Source: an uncultured Flavobacteriales bacterium
GTDB taxonomy: Bacteria; Bacteroidota; Bacteroidia; Flavobacteriales_G; Salibacteraceae
DNA length: 64,000 bases
Assembly: GCA_943788775.1 (NCBI GenBank)
Contig: CALSRO010000005.1
Span: 558,001-622,000, forward strand
Direction: 5' to 3'
Program-made: the position numbers and the translations under genes
Notes under the pieces: model-generated
What the model was told of the DNA's origin: nothing
The model's database searches: none
What the model saw: only the letters and a program-made list of their open reading frames with translations
Shown here: one piece after another, positions 1 to 9,079 of the stretch
How positions within the stretch are numbered: position 1 is the first letter of the stretch
How the letters are laid out: each line of letters begins with the position of its first letter

Positions 1-1
1 T

Positions 2-1279
2 GGCGATCAATGGAAAATCAATGGACAAAAGATGTGGATCACCAATGGTGGATTTGCGGACGTGTTCACTGTCTTTGCAAAGATCGATGATGATAAAAAT
101 CTAAGCTCTTTCATTGTAGAAAAAGGAGCAGTTGGATTGTCCTTAAACCCAGAGGAAAAGAAAATGGGTATTAAAGGATCATCCACTCGTCAAGTATTTT
201 TCAATGATGTAAAAGTGGATGCCAGAGCTCAATTGAGTGATCGTGAAAATGGATTCAAGATCGCCTTGAACATTTTGAACGTGGGTAGAATCAAATTGGC
301 AGCGGCAACCTTAGGTGCGGCTAAAGAAGTGGTAAGCGTAAGTGTGAAATATGCGAATGAGCGAAACCAATTTGGTAGGCCTATTTCGAAGTACGGTGCC
401 ATCAAGTACAAATTGGGAGAAATGGCAATTAGAACATATGCGTTGGAAAGCGCGGTTTATCGAATTAGCCAAAACATTCAAGACCGCATAAAAGGACTTG
501 AGGACGAGGGAATTGAAAAGGGCAAGGCCACCTTAAAAGGGATTGAAGAGTATGCTGCTGAATGTGCAATGATGAAGGTGTTGGGTTCAGAGGTACTTGA
601 CTATGTAACTGATGAAGGCGTGCAGATACACGGAGGTATGGGGTATTCCGCTGAAACGATCGTTGAAAAGGCATATCGTGATAGCCGAATCAATAGAATT
701 TTTGAAGGTACGAATGAGATTAATCGAATGCTCACTGTCGATATGATCCTGAAAAAGGCAATGAAGGGTGAGCTTGATTTAATGGGTGCGGCAAAAGCGG
801 TGCAAGATGAGTTGTTGAGTATTCCAGATTTTGGAAATGACGACAGCGGACTGTTTGCAGAGGAGTATAAACTCATCGAAACATTTAAAAAAGCTATCCT
901 CATGGTTGCGGGATCTGCAGCGCAAAAATTAATGATGGATCTGCCCAAAGAACAGGAAGTGCTGATGAATATAGCGGATATGGCAATTGATACATACACC
1001 GCAGAATCGATACTTCTTAGGGTTCATAAAAAGATTTTAAACGAAGGCGAAGCTGGTCAGGATGCTTATTCTGCAATGGCTAAGGTATATGTGCATGATG
1101 CCGCGGATAGAGTAAATAAAGCAGGCAAAGAGGCGATTTTATCCTTTGCTGAGGGGGATGAACAAAGAATGATGTTGATGGGCATGAAAAGATTTACCAA
1201 AACTCAGCCTCAGAATATTAAGGATTTAAGGCGTAGTGTAGCGGATGTAATAATTAGTTCAAATAATTATTCCATGTAA
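2..1279 (+). CDS. Acyl-CoA dehydrogenase, C-terminal part (5' end outside window)
   Basis: FAD-dependent acyl-CoA dehydrogenase of fatty-acid beta-oxidation. The reading frame is open from base 2, so the gene begins upstream of the window; 425 residues are visible. The first residues (GDQWKINGQKMWITNGGFAD) are the conserved middle beta-domain motif around WITNG. The C-terminal helical domain carries the QFGRPI segment, the IHGGMGYSAE motif and RIFEGTNEINR, the family segment next to the adenine/FAD site. After that motif about 190 further residues follow, so this is the long VLCAD/ACAD9-like type with an extra C-terminal helical domain, common in Flavobacteriia. No terminator hairpin is visible between its stop and the next gene 50 bases downstream. 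Confidence 0.93.
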   Translation, partial: GDQWKINGQKMWITNGGFADVFTVFAKIDDDKNLSSFIVEKGAVGLSLNPEEKKMGIKGSSTRQVFFNDVKVDARAQLSDRENGFKIALNILNVGRIKLAAATLGAAKEVVSVSVKYANERNQFGRPISKYGAIKYKLGEMAIRTYALESAVYRISQNIQDRIKGLEDEGIEKGKATLKGIEEYAAECAMMKVLGSEVLDYVTDEGVQIHGGMGYSAETIVEKAYRDSRINRIFEGTNEINRMLTVDMILKKAMKGELDLMGAAKAVQDELLSIPDFGNDDSGLFAEEYKLIETFKKAILMVAGSAAQKLMMDLPKEQEVLMNIADMAIDTYTAESILLRVHKKILNEGEAGQDAYSAMAKVYVHDAADRVNKAGKEAILSFAEGDEQRMMLMGMKRFTKTQPQNIKDLRRSVADVIISSNNYSM

Positions 1280-1328
1280 TGAATCAGGCACGCTGAATAT
1301 CGCTTATTTCGAAGTTGATTGAAAGAGT

Positions 1329-1724
1329 ATGTGGGACGAGTGTGCTATAGTAGATGATAACAAATTTGACCGGCTTATTTGCAGGCGCATCATTGAGCGC
1401 CTGCGAGAGGCCGGCAGCATTCGTGACTTCGATTCATCGGAGGATGTATTGCCCTTTTTAAATCAAGAATGTGATACAGGTAAGGGAATTCTCGTATTTC
1501 TAGATATCAATATGCTAGGTATGAATGGCTTGGATCTCTTGAGGCGTATCAATGATGAAGAAGTGTTCAGCAACCTCAAAGAGAGGCTTTCCATCTTTAT
1601 AATGACATCATCAACATTGACTCAAGATATTGAATCAGCCAGGAATTACACTTTTGTAGATGGCATAATCCCCAAACCAATGGGCATTAAAAAGGTGACA
1701 GATCTGATGCTAAGCGCCTATTAG
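1329..1724 (+). CDS. Stand-alone response regulator receiver domain (CheY-like)
   Basis: A 131-residue single receiver domain with no output domain. The acidic pocket is D9-D10 (VDDN), the phosphoacceptor is D59 in FLDINM, the conserved Thr/Ser is T93-S94 in IMTSS, and the conserved Lys is K116 in IPKPM. It probably takes phosphate from an unlinked histidine kinase and acts by protein-protein contact or as a phosphorelay intermediate. It lies alone after an acyl-CoA dehydrogenase with 49 bases between them, so the neighbours do not identify a partner. The pathway is unknown. Confidence 0.9.
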   Translation: MWDECAIVDDNKFDRLICRRIIERLREAGSIRDFDSSEDVLPFLNQECDTGKGILVFLDINMLGMNGLDLLRRINDEEVFSNLKERLSIFIMTSSTLTQDIESARNYTFVDGIIPKPMGIKKVTDLMLSAY

Positions 1725-1756
1725 GAAGTAGTAAAAAGCTGTAGATTGATTACCGC

Positions 1757-3715
1757 TTATCTTCTAACAGTAATCCAGGAATCCCATTCTCCGGCAGCTA
1801 TACACTCCATTCTCAGCTTATCTGCTTCAGATCTCTTAGTGAATTTTGGTCCCATAAGGAATCTAGTGATGCCATCGCTGTAACCTTTAATTTCCACCTC
1901 GCCAACAGAGCGCAAGAAGTCATATTTAAATCTTCCAGGATTTCTGTAGGCGCCAACCTGAACTCGGAAATAACAGCCTGAAGCAATTTCCTCTTCTGTC
2001 AATTCTTCTCGATCAGGTTCAACATCACAAACGCCAGGCAGTAAATCAAGCGGGTCAACCAAAGAGTCGATAGCATTTTGAAGCCCTCCTTTTTTCACAT
2101 AACCATCGGTGTAAAAGTCAAATCGGTGTTCTATTCTGAGCACACCTTCTTTCATTGGAGGCACATCAACATATTCCACTTTCGGCTCAAAACCGTCAGC
2201 TAATAAGCTGATCTTATACTTATGGTCGGGCAACAGAGAGTAAACAAATTCTCCAGTAGTGCTATCTGCAATAAGTGTGGCTAATACATCCCCTGTTCGG
2301 TCATCCATGATTTTTGCAAGAGCAGAACTAGGAATATCGTCAATATATACAGTACCTACCAGCAATACTAAAGCATTAAGTCTTTCGAATGTTCCTGGCT
2401 GAATTCGATAAATGTCATGAAGGTTTTCACCACTTGCCCTAGCTGAGGAGAAGTATCCCCAATCGCCATCTTTGGTTATGTAATAAAAGCGATCATCGTC
2501 AGTTGTGTTGATAGGGTAGCCCAGATTAATAGGCTCCTGCCAGTCTTGATCTACACTGTCATATTTAATGTAAAACATGTCGTATCCACCCATGGATCCG
2601 TGTGCTTCTGATGCAAAATAAAAGGACGATCCATTCGAATACATAAAGGGTGAATCCTCATTAAACTCAGTATTGATTTTAGGTCCTAGATTCGTGATGT
2701 TGCCAAAAGTGCTGTCCTTTTGCATTATCGCTGTGTAGATGTCACGACCACCTAATCCCCCTGGTTTGTCACTTGAAAAGTAAAGGGTTCTACCATCAGG
2801 AGCTAAAAACGCATGACCTTCATAGTGAGGTGTATTTACATTCCCTTTTAATTTCTCTGGCTTTGACCAAGCCGTATCTCCGATGTGATAACTGATATAG
2901 ATGTCTTCTTCAGCCATATCACCACTAAGGTATATAAACATCATCTTATTGTCATAAGATATACTCATTGGCGCCTCATGTCGCTGAGCAGTGTTTATTT
3001 CGTCAGAAATACTTTCACCTTCTCCAAAATCGAATTGATCATCTCCTCCTTGATGTTCGGCAACAAAAACGTCTTCATAGTAAAGTCCAATGTCAGATCG
3101 CTTGGTTTGATCTGTCATTAAATCTCCTTTGCTATCAGGTCCCCTGCTTGTGTAATACAAATATTTGCCTTCAGGCCCAATAACTGGACTATATTGTGAG
3201 TTTGCTTTGTTAGATGGTGGTGTGAGAATTTCCAATGAAAGCGCCAACTGACGCTCCATTAACTCAATACCGTTTTCACAATTCTCGATTAACCGTAACG
3301 TTTCTATGCGATCTCGTCCACTCGCTTTGGTCTCTTCTAGATAATTTTCATACAATTCAATCGCTTCTTTAAACTTGAACTCAAAATGCTTGGCACGTGC
3401 CATATAAAAAGTAACTTTTGGGAAGTCAGTGCTTCCTCTCATTTCTTTTAATATGTCATAGGCCTCCTCGCGACCATTTGATCTAAACACACAACTCGCG
3501 CCCGTTTTATATTGCAAGTATGAATCATTGGGACGCATGTCCCAAATGCTATCATAGATAGCATGGGCACGCAAATACTCTCCTTGTTCAAAGAGCATGT
3601 CGGCATCGTAAAGCCTATTTTTTAAAGGTCCGTTTAAGTTTTCCTGTGACATGGATGACAGTGTGAACATCATCACAAATCCGGTACAAACAATCGATCT
3701 AAGGTTCAGTAGCAT
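1757..3715 (-). CDS. TPR / PD40 propeller / SPOR-domain envelope protein (PorE-like without OmpA domain)
   Basis: A 652-residue exported protein. A signal peptide of about 23 residues ends near SMSQEN. TPR-like helices follow at about 30-150. PD40/WD40-like propeller blades span about 165-440, with repeated phrases such as YLYYTSRGPDSKGD, LYFSSDKPGGLGGRDIY and FYFASEAHGSMGGYD. A carboxypeptidase-regulatory-like domain lies at about 450-525. The last ~70 residues (YFRVQVGAYRNPGRF ... RFLMGPKFTKRSEAD) match the SPOR peptidoglycan-binding fold. The order TPR-PD40-CRD is that of PorE-type T9SS/gliding proteins, but those end in an OmpA domain; here SPOR takes that place. Likely a periplasmic, cell-wall-tethered scaffold. 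The exact role is unknown. A TACATTTG -7 box lies 23 bases upstream. Confidence 0.82.
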   Translation of the reverse strand: MLLNLRSIVCTGFVMMFTLSSMSQENLNGPLKNRLYDADMLFEQGEYLRAHAIYDSIWDMRPNDSYLQYKTGASCVFRSNGREEAYDILKEMRGSTDFPKVTFYMARAKHFEFKFKEAIELYENYLEETKASGRDRIETLRLIENCENGIELMERQLALSLEILTPPSNKANSQYSPVIGPEGKYLYYTSRGPDSKGDLMTDQTKRSDIGLYYEDVFVAEHQGGDDQFDFGEGESISDEINTAQRHEAPMSISYDNKMMFIYLSGDMAEEDIYISYHIGDTAWSKPEKLKGNVNTPHYEGHAFLAPDGRTLYFSSDKPGGLGGRDIYTAIMQKDSTFGNITNLGPKINTEFNEDSPFMYSNGSSFYFASEAHGSMGGYDMFYIKYDSVDQDWQEPINLGYPINTTDDDRFYYITKDGDWGYFSSARASGENLHDIYRIQPGTFERLNALVLLVGTVYIDDIPSSALAKIMDDRTGDVLATLIADSTTGEFVYSLLPDHKYKISLLADGFEPKVEYVDVPPMKEGVLRIEHRFDFYTDGYVKKGGLQNAIDSLVDPLDLLPGVCDVEPDREELTEEEIASGCYFRVQVGAYRNPGRFKYDFLRSVGEVEIKGYSDGITRFLMGPKFTKRSEADKLRMECIAAGEWDSWITVRR

Positions 3716-3738
3716 GAAGCGCTAAAATTGTGGGTGCT

Positions 3739-3746
3739 CAAATGTA
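3739..3746 (-). promoter_or_regulatory. Bacteroidota -7 promoter box TACATTTG
   Basis: On the minus strand this reads TACATTTG, a perfect TAnnTTTG match, 23 bases before the start of the TPR/PD40/SPOR gene. It sits 42 bases from a plus-strand box of the same kind, making a compact divergent promoter region. No convincing -33 TTG was located. Confidence 0.6.
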
Positions 3747-3788
3747 TCAATATCTCCTTGTTCAGAAAGTCACAGATTTAAGGTTTAC

Positions 3789-3796
3789 TAACTTTG
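3789..3796 (+). promoter_or_regulatory. Bacteroidota -7 promoter box TAACTTTG
   Basis: A perfect TAnnTTTG match only 8 bases before the ATG at 3805 of the M16 peptidase. This favours 3805 over the in-frame ATG at 3730, which lies upstream of the box. Transcription would begin very close to the start codon. Confidence 0.5.
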
Positions 3797-3804
3797 ATGT
3801 CTTA

Positions 3805-5034
3805 ATGGAATCTGAAATAATTCGACTCTCCAATGGTTTAAGGGTGGTATATGGCCAAGACCTTAGTGTTCACACCATCCATTGCGGGTTTATGGTAAAC
3901 GCTGGATCACGCGATGAAGAGTCTTCAGAGCATGGTTTAGCTCATTTAATAGAACACAGCCTATTCAAAGGAACCACAAACAGAAAGCCATTTCATATCC
4001 TATCTCGATTGGATTCTGTAGGTGGTGAAATAAATGCATATACAACCAAAGAAGAGACGTGTATTTACGCCTCGGCAATGAAAGAACATTTCGATCGAGC
4101 CAGTGAATTACTTTTCGATATCATGTTTTCGGCAAGTTTTCCTGAAAAGGAGATAGCTAAAGAATTAAATGTAATTAATGATGAAATCAACAGCTATAAG
4201 GAGAATCCCGATGAGATGTTGTTGGATGAATTTGAGGAACTGCTGTTTCCTGACAGTTCCTTAGGTAGAAATATATTAGGAACATCTGATACTGTCAACC
4301 GTTTAAGTAGAGAAAGTATCCTTGATTTTGTTCGCAGATTTTATTCAACTGATCAAATTGTATTTGCATGTGTTGGAAATGTATCGCGAAAGAAATTCAT
4401 GAAATTCTGTGAAACAAGATTGGAATTAATTCCAAGTCAAAAAAGAATGAATGGACATCGTCACAGCCCAAATACCTCGCAATTTCAAATTGAAAAAAAA
4501 CAAGATGTACATCAAACTCATTCAATTATCGGAGGTCAGACTATTGGCATGCAGGATGATAGAGTAAACACCATGGTATTGTTGAACAATATTTTAGGTG
4601 GGCCAGCCTTAAATAGCCTCCTCAATTTGAACATTAGAGAAAGACTTGGTTATTGTTATTATATCGAAAGCAGCTATAATCCATATTCTGATTTGGGGCT
4701 GTTTGAAATATATTTTGGAACAGATCCTAAGTTTCATAAGCGCACTCTCAAATTAGTGCGTAAGGAATTGAATCAGTTAATGGAAAAGTCCTTGACGCCA
4801 AGGACACTATCCTTGGCTAAAAAGCAATTAATTGGACAAATTGCATTGGCTAGAGAGCAAAGATCTAGTCTGATGATCGCCATGGCAAAATCCTTATTGT
4901 TTTTTGACGAAGTAGAGTCGTTCGATGAAATACAGGAAAAAATCTCAGATATCTCAAGTACTGAGATAAGGGACTTAGCCCTGAATGTTTTTGATAATAC
5001 TAAGCTTAGTTACTTGGCATACGTGCCGAAATAG
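3805..5034 (+). CDS. M16 family zinc metallopeptidase (insulinase/pitrilysin type)
   Basis: A 409-residue M16 peptidase, the single-unit (two-domain) bacterial type related to the mitochondrial processing peptidase beta subunit. The inverted zinc site HLIEH is at residues 47-51, and the downstream glutamate ligand lies in ELNVINDEINSYKENPDE. The C-terminal M16_C half carries the RERLGYCYYIESSYNPY motif. An in-frame ATG at 3730 would add 25 residues, but I choose 3805 because the protein then begins as family members do (IIRLSNGLRVVY) and a promoter box lies between the two. There is no signal peptide, so it should be cytoplasmic. The substrate cannot be told from sequence. It is followed closely by the O-methyltransferase gene. 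Confidence 0.9.
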   Translation: MESEIIRLSNGLRVVYGQDLSVHTIHCGFMVNAGSRDEESSEHGLAHLIEHSLFKGTTNRKPFHILSRLDSVGGEINAYTTKEETCIYASAMKEHFDRASELLFDIMFSASFPEKEIAKELNVINDEINSYKENPDEMLLDEFEELLFPDSSLGRNILGTSDTVNRLSRESILDFVRRFYSTDQIVFACVGNVSRKKFMKFCETRLELIPSQKRMNGHRHSPNTSQFQIEKKQDVHQTHSIIGGQTIGMQDDRVNTMVLLNNILGGPALNSLLNLNIRERLGYCYYIESSYNPYSDLGLFEIYFGTDPKFHKRTLKLVRKELNQLMEKSLTPRTLSLAKKQLIGQIALAREQRSSLMIAMAKSLLFFDEVESFDEIQEKISDISSTEIRDLALNVFDNTKLSYLAYVPK

Positions 5035-5057
5035 TAACATCCATTATATATTATACC

Positions 5058-5699
5058 ATGAATTTTTTACCTGAAGAGATTGATAGATATTGCGTAGAGC
5101 TAAGTCAAGATGAACCTGAGTTACTCAATGAGTTGAATAGGTTCACACATAACAATGTGTTGCAACCACGAATGTTAGCTGGACACCTGCAGGGTCGTGT
5201 GTTGGCCATGTTGAGCCATATGATAAAGCCAAAAGTGGTGGTTGAGATTGGAACATACACAGGATACTCAGCCTTATGTTGGGCGGAAGGACTGCCTACA
5301 AATGGTATTGTTCATACAATTGAAATAAACGATGAACTTGAGACTAAAGTCAGGTCTTTCATAGAAAGGTCAGGCCTTACTGATCGCATTCAATTGCACA
5401 TAGGAAAGGCCTTGGATGTTATACCCGGGATCAGGGAGGATTTGAACCTAGTTTATATTGATGCGGATAAAGAAAACTATTCTGCGTATTATGATTTAGT
5501 GATAGATCGAGTTGTTACAGGTGGATATATCATAGCAGATAATGTATTATGGAGTGGTAAAGTAATTGAGGATCCTGAAAAAATGGATTACGAAACACGT
5601 TGCCTTTTTGATTATTCGAACAAAGTAAAAGCAGATGACAGGGTCGAGAATGTATTATTTCCAATACGAGATGGTTTGATGATTGCACGTAAAAAATGA
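5058..5699 (+). CDS. Class I SAM-dependent O-methyltransferase
   Basis: A 213-residue O-methyltransferase of the caffeoyl-CoA/catechol type (Methyltransf_3). The SAM-binding motif VVEIGTYTGYSA lies at residues 61-72. The metal/SAM acid motif LVYIDADKENY follows, and then DNVLWSGKV, typical of the cation-dependent family. Its stop codon overlaps the start of the threonine aldolase gene (ATGA), so the two are translationally coupled. The acceptor molecule cannot be deduced. Close homologues in Bacteroidota are annotated only as generic O-methyltransferases. Confidence 0.9.
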   Translation: MNFLPEEIDRYCVELSQDEPELLNELNRFTHNNVLQPRMLAGHLQGRVLAMLSHMIKPKVVVEIGTYTGYSALCWAEGLPTNGIVHTIEINDELETKVRSFIERSGLTDRIQLHIGKALDVIPGIREDLNLVYIDADKENYSAYYDLVIDRVVTGGYIIADNVLWSGKVIEDPEKMDYETRCLFDYSNKVKADDRVENVLFPIRDGLMIARKK

Positions 5700-6715
5700 A
5701 TATGATTGATTTTAGAAGTGACACTGTGACTAGGCCCAGCGCAGAAATGCTGGAAGCGATGATGACTGCTCCGACAGGAGATGATGTTTTTGGCGATGAT
5801 CCAACGGTAAACGCTTTGGAAGAATTAGCTGCAAAAATGTTTGGCAAAGAGAAGGCGCTTTTCTGTACATCTGGCACGATGACGAACCAAATTGCAATTA
5901 AGGTACATACACAACCGGGAGAGGAGGTCGTTTGTGATCGGCTATCACATATTTATAATTATGAAGGTGGGGGGATTGCATTTAACTCTGGTTGTTCGGT
6001 CAGACTGCTAGAAGGAGATCGGGGTAGATTCACAGCCCAAGATGTCATTAAAAATATTAATCCTAACGATCCTCATTATCCAAGAACTTCGTTGGTGAGT
6101 ATTGAGAATACAAGCAACAAAGGTGGCGGTGCCATCTGGGATAGCAATGAGATAGGTAAAATAAAAGCAACCTGTGAATCCCTCGGGCTTCCTTTGCATT
6201 TAGATGGTGCAAGGTTGTTCAATGCGCTGGTTGAGACTAATCAATCACCACAATCGCTAGGTAAACAGTTCGATACGATTTCCATTTGTTTGAGCAAAGG
6301 TTTAGGATGTCCTGTAGGTTCCCTTTTAATTGGAAATGACGATTTTATATCCAAATCAAGAAGGGTGCGCAAAGTGTTTGGAGGCGGAATGCGACAGGCG
6401 GGAATTATCGCAGCTGCAGGAGTGTTCGCTCTCAATAATAACATAGAGAGGTTAAAGGATGATCACAAGCGAGCAAAAATTTTGGCAGACCTATTGCAAA
6501 TGCAATCTTGGGTTTATAATGTGATAGACGTTGACACTAATATTATTGTTTCGGAGCTTTCACAACCAGATGATCAGAAAAAATTGATTGATCGATTAGG
6601 TTTATTAGGCATCGGTTGTGTTGGTTTTGGGCCAGGTAGAATTAGATTTGTTACACATTTAGATATATCCGATGACGACATTAATCAATGTGAGGATTTA
6701 TTCAAAAAAATATAA
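5696..6715 (+). CDS. ltaE: Low-specificity L-threonine aldolase
   Basis: A PLP-dependent fold-type I enzyme cleaving L-threonine/allo-threonine to glycine and acetaldehyde. It opens with the family signature IDFRSDTVTRPS and the block GDDVFGDDPTVNALE. The cofactor-binding Asp is D170 (LHLDGARLFNA) and the Schiff-base lysine is K201 (SICLSKGLGCPVGS). The length of 339 residues is normal. The start overlaps the methyltransferase stop by 4 bases; a second ATG two codons later is possible. It belongs to a three-gene run with the upstream methyltransferase and the downstream lipoprotein. It could feed one-carbon metabolism through glycine, but no sequence evidence links it functionally to its neighbours. 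Confidence 0.93.
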   Translation: MNMIDFRSDTVTRPSAEMLEAMMTAPTGDDVFGDDPTVNALEELAAKMFGKEKALFCTSGTMTNQIAIKVHTQPGEEVVCDRLSHIYNYEGGGIAFNSGCSVRLLEGDRGRFTAQDVIKNINPNDPHYPRTSLVSIENTSNKGGGAIWDSNEIGKIKATCESLGLPLHLDGARLFNALVETNQSPQSLGKQFDTISICLSKGLGCPVGSLLIGNDDFISKSRRVRKVFGGGMRQAGIIAAAGVFALNNNIERLKDDHKRAKILADLLQMQSWVYNVIDVDTNIIVSELSQPDDQKKLIDRLGLLGIGCVGFGPGRIRFVTHLDISDDDINQCEDLFKKI

Positions 6716-6719
6716 GATT

Positions 6720-7457
6720 ATGAAAATTAGAATTGGGATTATCGTTTTGTTGACCACGTTATCAAGCACTTTTTTTAGTTCCTGTGAGGAACTTGGTTTG
6801 GGAGATTTAACAGAAATCGAACTATCCGAGGAAACAGTTATTCAAGGATTACGTGAGGCTTTAAAAGTTGGAACGGATACTGCGGTTTCAAATTTGAGTG
6901 TGGCAGATGGGTATTTTGCTGATGAGGCGGTCAAGATTCTGTTGCCGGAAGAAGCGCAAGTGGTCTACGATTATTTGAGTTATCTACCTACTGACTTAGT
7001 AGATCAAAATATTCTAGCCATAAATCGTGCTGCCGAGGATGCTGCGAATGAGGCTGCTCCAATATTTGTTGATGCTATCACTGAGCTTACCATTCAGGAC
7101 GGGATGGATATCTTACATGGGGATGATACTGCAGCCACTTCTTACTTAAAGGGTAAGACATACCAAAACTTATATGATGCGTTTAAACCAAAAATTGACG
7201 TGAGTTTGAACAAGGAAATTGTGCTTGGCCTGTCGGCAGAAAGTCTTTATTCAAAGCTGATTAACACGTATAATTTAGCTAGCATTAACGGATTTCTTTT
7301 TGATGAAATCACCACTAACTCACTAAGTGAACATACTACAAATCGTGCACTACGTGGTTTATTCATTAAGGTAGGGGATGAAGAAAAGCTAATTCGAGAA
7401 AACCCAGCTCATCGCGTTTCTGAAATCTTAGAAACTGTTTTTGCAGAACAGGATTAG
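6720..7457 (+). CDS. DUF4197 domain-containing lipoprotein
   Basis: A 245-residue exported lipoprotein. An N-terminal hydrophobic segment is followed by a lipobox-like SSC (TFFSSCEELG). The rest matches the DUF4197 family: the TVIQGLREALKVGTDTAV block, then ILLPEEAQ, AAEDAANEAAPIFVDAI and a C-terminal ALRGLFIKVGDEEKLIRENP segment. The function is unknown in all bacteria that carry it. I start at the ATG at 6720, four bases after the aldolase stop, rather than the in-frame ATG at 6672, which lies inside ltaE. The stop codon interlocks with that of the convergent phosphatase gene (shared TTAG at 7454-7457). Confidence 0.87.
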   Translation: MKIRIGIIVLLTTLSSTFFSSCEELGLGDLTEIELSEETVIQGLREALKVGTDTAVSNLSVADGYFADEAVKILLPEEAQVVYDYLSYLPTDLVDQNILAINRAAEDAANEAAPIFVDAITELTIQDGMDILHGDDTAATSYLKGKTYQNLYDAFKPKIDVSLNKEIVLGLSAESLYSKLINTYNLASINGFLFDEITTNSLSEHTTNRALRGLFIKVGDEEKLIRENPAHRVSEILETVFAEQD

Positions 7458-9079
7458 TCCTGGTTTTCTGCTTTAGGCAGCTGAATAGCTTCATGGTTTG
7501 AGGCGTCTGGCATGGCGATATTTGTATGTATCGAAATGGTAGGGACAATTTGGGTGATATCAATGTTTTCAATCGTTTCTCCTGGTCCAATATTCCAGCC
7601 ATAAAAAATCAATGGAACATGGGTGTCATAGGAATATGAAGAACCATGAGTAGTTCCTTGTTTACCGTAGCTCATCCAACCAGGTAGGTATTGGATCATT
7701 ATATCTCCAGAGCGAAGTGGACTCCATCCCATCGAAGCAAGTTTTGAAAATTGGTCAGGCGGTAGGGCATGCTGTAGCTGCTTATAATCCAAAACATTTG
7801 CAATGCCATTAAAACTCATAGCGAATTCACGAATTGATGCGCTCACTTCCTTGATGTCAATTTTATTCGATTTCATTAAGTCCTTATTCAAAAAGACTTG
7901 TTGGTTGGAATAATTAAGAATTAATCCATCAATACCAAAATCATTAGACAAAGCTTTGTTCATTCCAATTTTGAAACTTTCGAGATCGAAGTAATCCACC
8001 GAAAAGCCATTGTCTTGAGCGTATTTAGGAACTGGAGCTGCCGCGTGATCTGCGGTCAGAAACAATACATAGTTTCCTTCACCGACCCTTTTATCTAAAG
8101 CATCAATCAATTGAGCGATTTCCAGATCAAGTTTGATGTAAGTATCTTCAATTTCCATAGATTGAGGTCCGAACATATGACCGATCATGTCTGGTGATGA
8201 AAAGGATATTGTCAAAAGGTCCATATAGTCATCTTGTCCTAATTCCTCATTGATAATACACTGTTCAGCAAAACGCCTTAAATAGGTGTTCCCAAGGGGA
8301 GTGCAGGCAAAAGAGTAATATGAGTTTTCTGCGATTGCTCGTTTAACATCATATGGAAAAATAGGCTGCTCATTCAAGATGAGTGGTTTTTCGTAAGGCG
8401 TATTGTCGCTTGTACTTTCAGTGTAAAGTTCTGGAGCCAAGGAAAGGTCCCAACCTAGATCAGCGAGTTTATCCGCTTGATTTTTGTTATTAAACTGGGT
8501 AACCCATTTTGGAAGTTCATCAAAATAATGTGAGCTTGAAATCATTTTGCCTGATTCATAATCCATCCAGTAGGCGGCATTGGCAGAATGCCCTGCGGGT
8601 AAAATGGCTCCTCGATCTTTAATTGAAATTCCTATAGATTTTCCTTTGAAGAGGCTTGCCATTCTTACTGCATCTCCAAGGCTAGGAGCTAGCATATTTT
8701 TTGGTGACATTTTGCCGCTTTCATTCTCTGTTCCGATAGATTTGACAGAACTGTCAGCAACGCAATAAATGAATCCCGATGATTTTTTATCAAACCAAGA
8801 ATTTGCAATAATGCCATGTTCCATTGGTGTGGTGCCTGAATAAATGGAAGCGTGTCCCGGTCCTGTGTAGGTTGGGATGTAGTTGTAGTGGGTGTTTTTA
8901 CAGAAATACCCATCCTTCTTTAGCTTTTTGAATCCGTCATTTTCGAATTTCTCCCAAAACCTATATATATAGTCAGTGCGCATTTGATCTATAACAATGC
9001 CTACTATCAACTTAGGTTGTTCCTGTGCGTGAACGGCTATGGACGAAAACAATAATATCGCAACGAGTAGTGATTTCAT
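7454..9079 (-). CDS. pafA: PafA-type phosphate-insensitive alkaline phosphatase
   Basis: A 541-residue periplasmic phosphomonoesterase of the alkaline phosphatase superfamily. The signal peptide is 1-18 (ending AVHAQ). D31 (IVIDQMR) is a metal ligand, the nucleophilic threonine lies in PTYTGPGH at about residue 72, and N93 is in ANSWFD. The KDR motif at 154-156 (SIKDRGAIL) corresponds to the Lys/Arg pair that binds phosphate in the Elizabethkingia enzyme and separates PafA from nucleotide pyrophosphatases. Further metal residues are in LTADHAAA and TTHGSSY. PafA enzymes are constitutive and resist product inhibition, releasing phosphate from organic esters. The start codon overlaps the stop of the fluoride channel gene upstream (ATGA), so both are co-transcribed with the PAP2 gene. 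Confidence 0.87.
   Translation of the reverse strand: MKSLLVAILLFSSIAVHAQEQPKLIVGIVIDQMRTDYIYRFWEKFENDGFKKLKKDGYFCKNTHYNYIPTYTGPGHASIYSGTTPMEHGIIANSWFDKKSSGFIYCVADSSVKSIGTENESGKMSPKNMLAPSLGDAVRMASLFKGKSIGISIKDRGAILPAGHSANAAYWMDYESGKMISSSHYFDELPKWVTQFNNKNQADKLADLGWDLSLAPELYTESTSDNTPYEKPLILNEQPIFPYDVKRAIAENSYYSFACTPLGNTYLRRFAEQCIINEELGQDDYMDLLTISFSSPDMIGHMFGPQSMEIEDTYIKLDLEIAQLIDALDKRVGEGNYVLFLTADHAAAPVPKYAQDNGFSVDYFDLESFKIGMNKALSNDFGIDGLILNYSNQQVFLNKDLMKSNKIDIKEVSASIREFAMSFNGIANVLDYKQLQHALPPDQFSKLASMGWSPLRSGDIMIQYLPGWMSYGKQGTTHGSSYSYDTHVPLIFYGWNIGPGETIENIDITQIVPTISIHTNIAMPDASNHEAIQLPKAENQD

Noticed and set aside
601..999. 132-residue open frame on the minus strand
   Set aside because: It lies wholly inside the acyl-CoA dehydrogenase gene in antisense, has Ser/Ile-rich low-complexity sequence and no start signal; a shadow frame.
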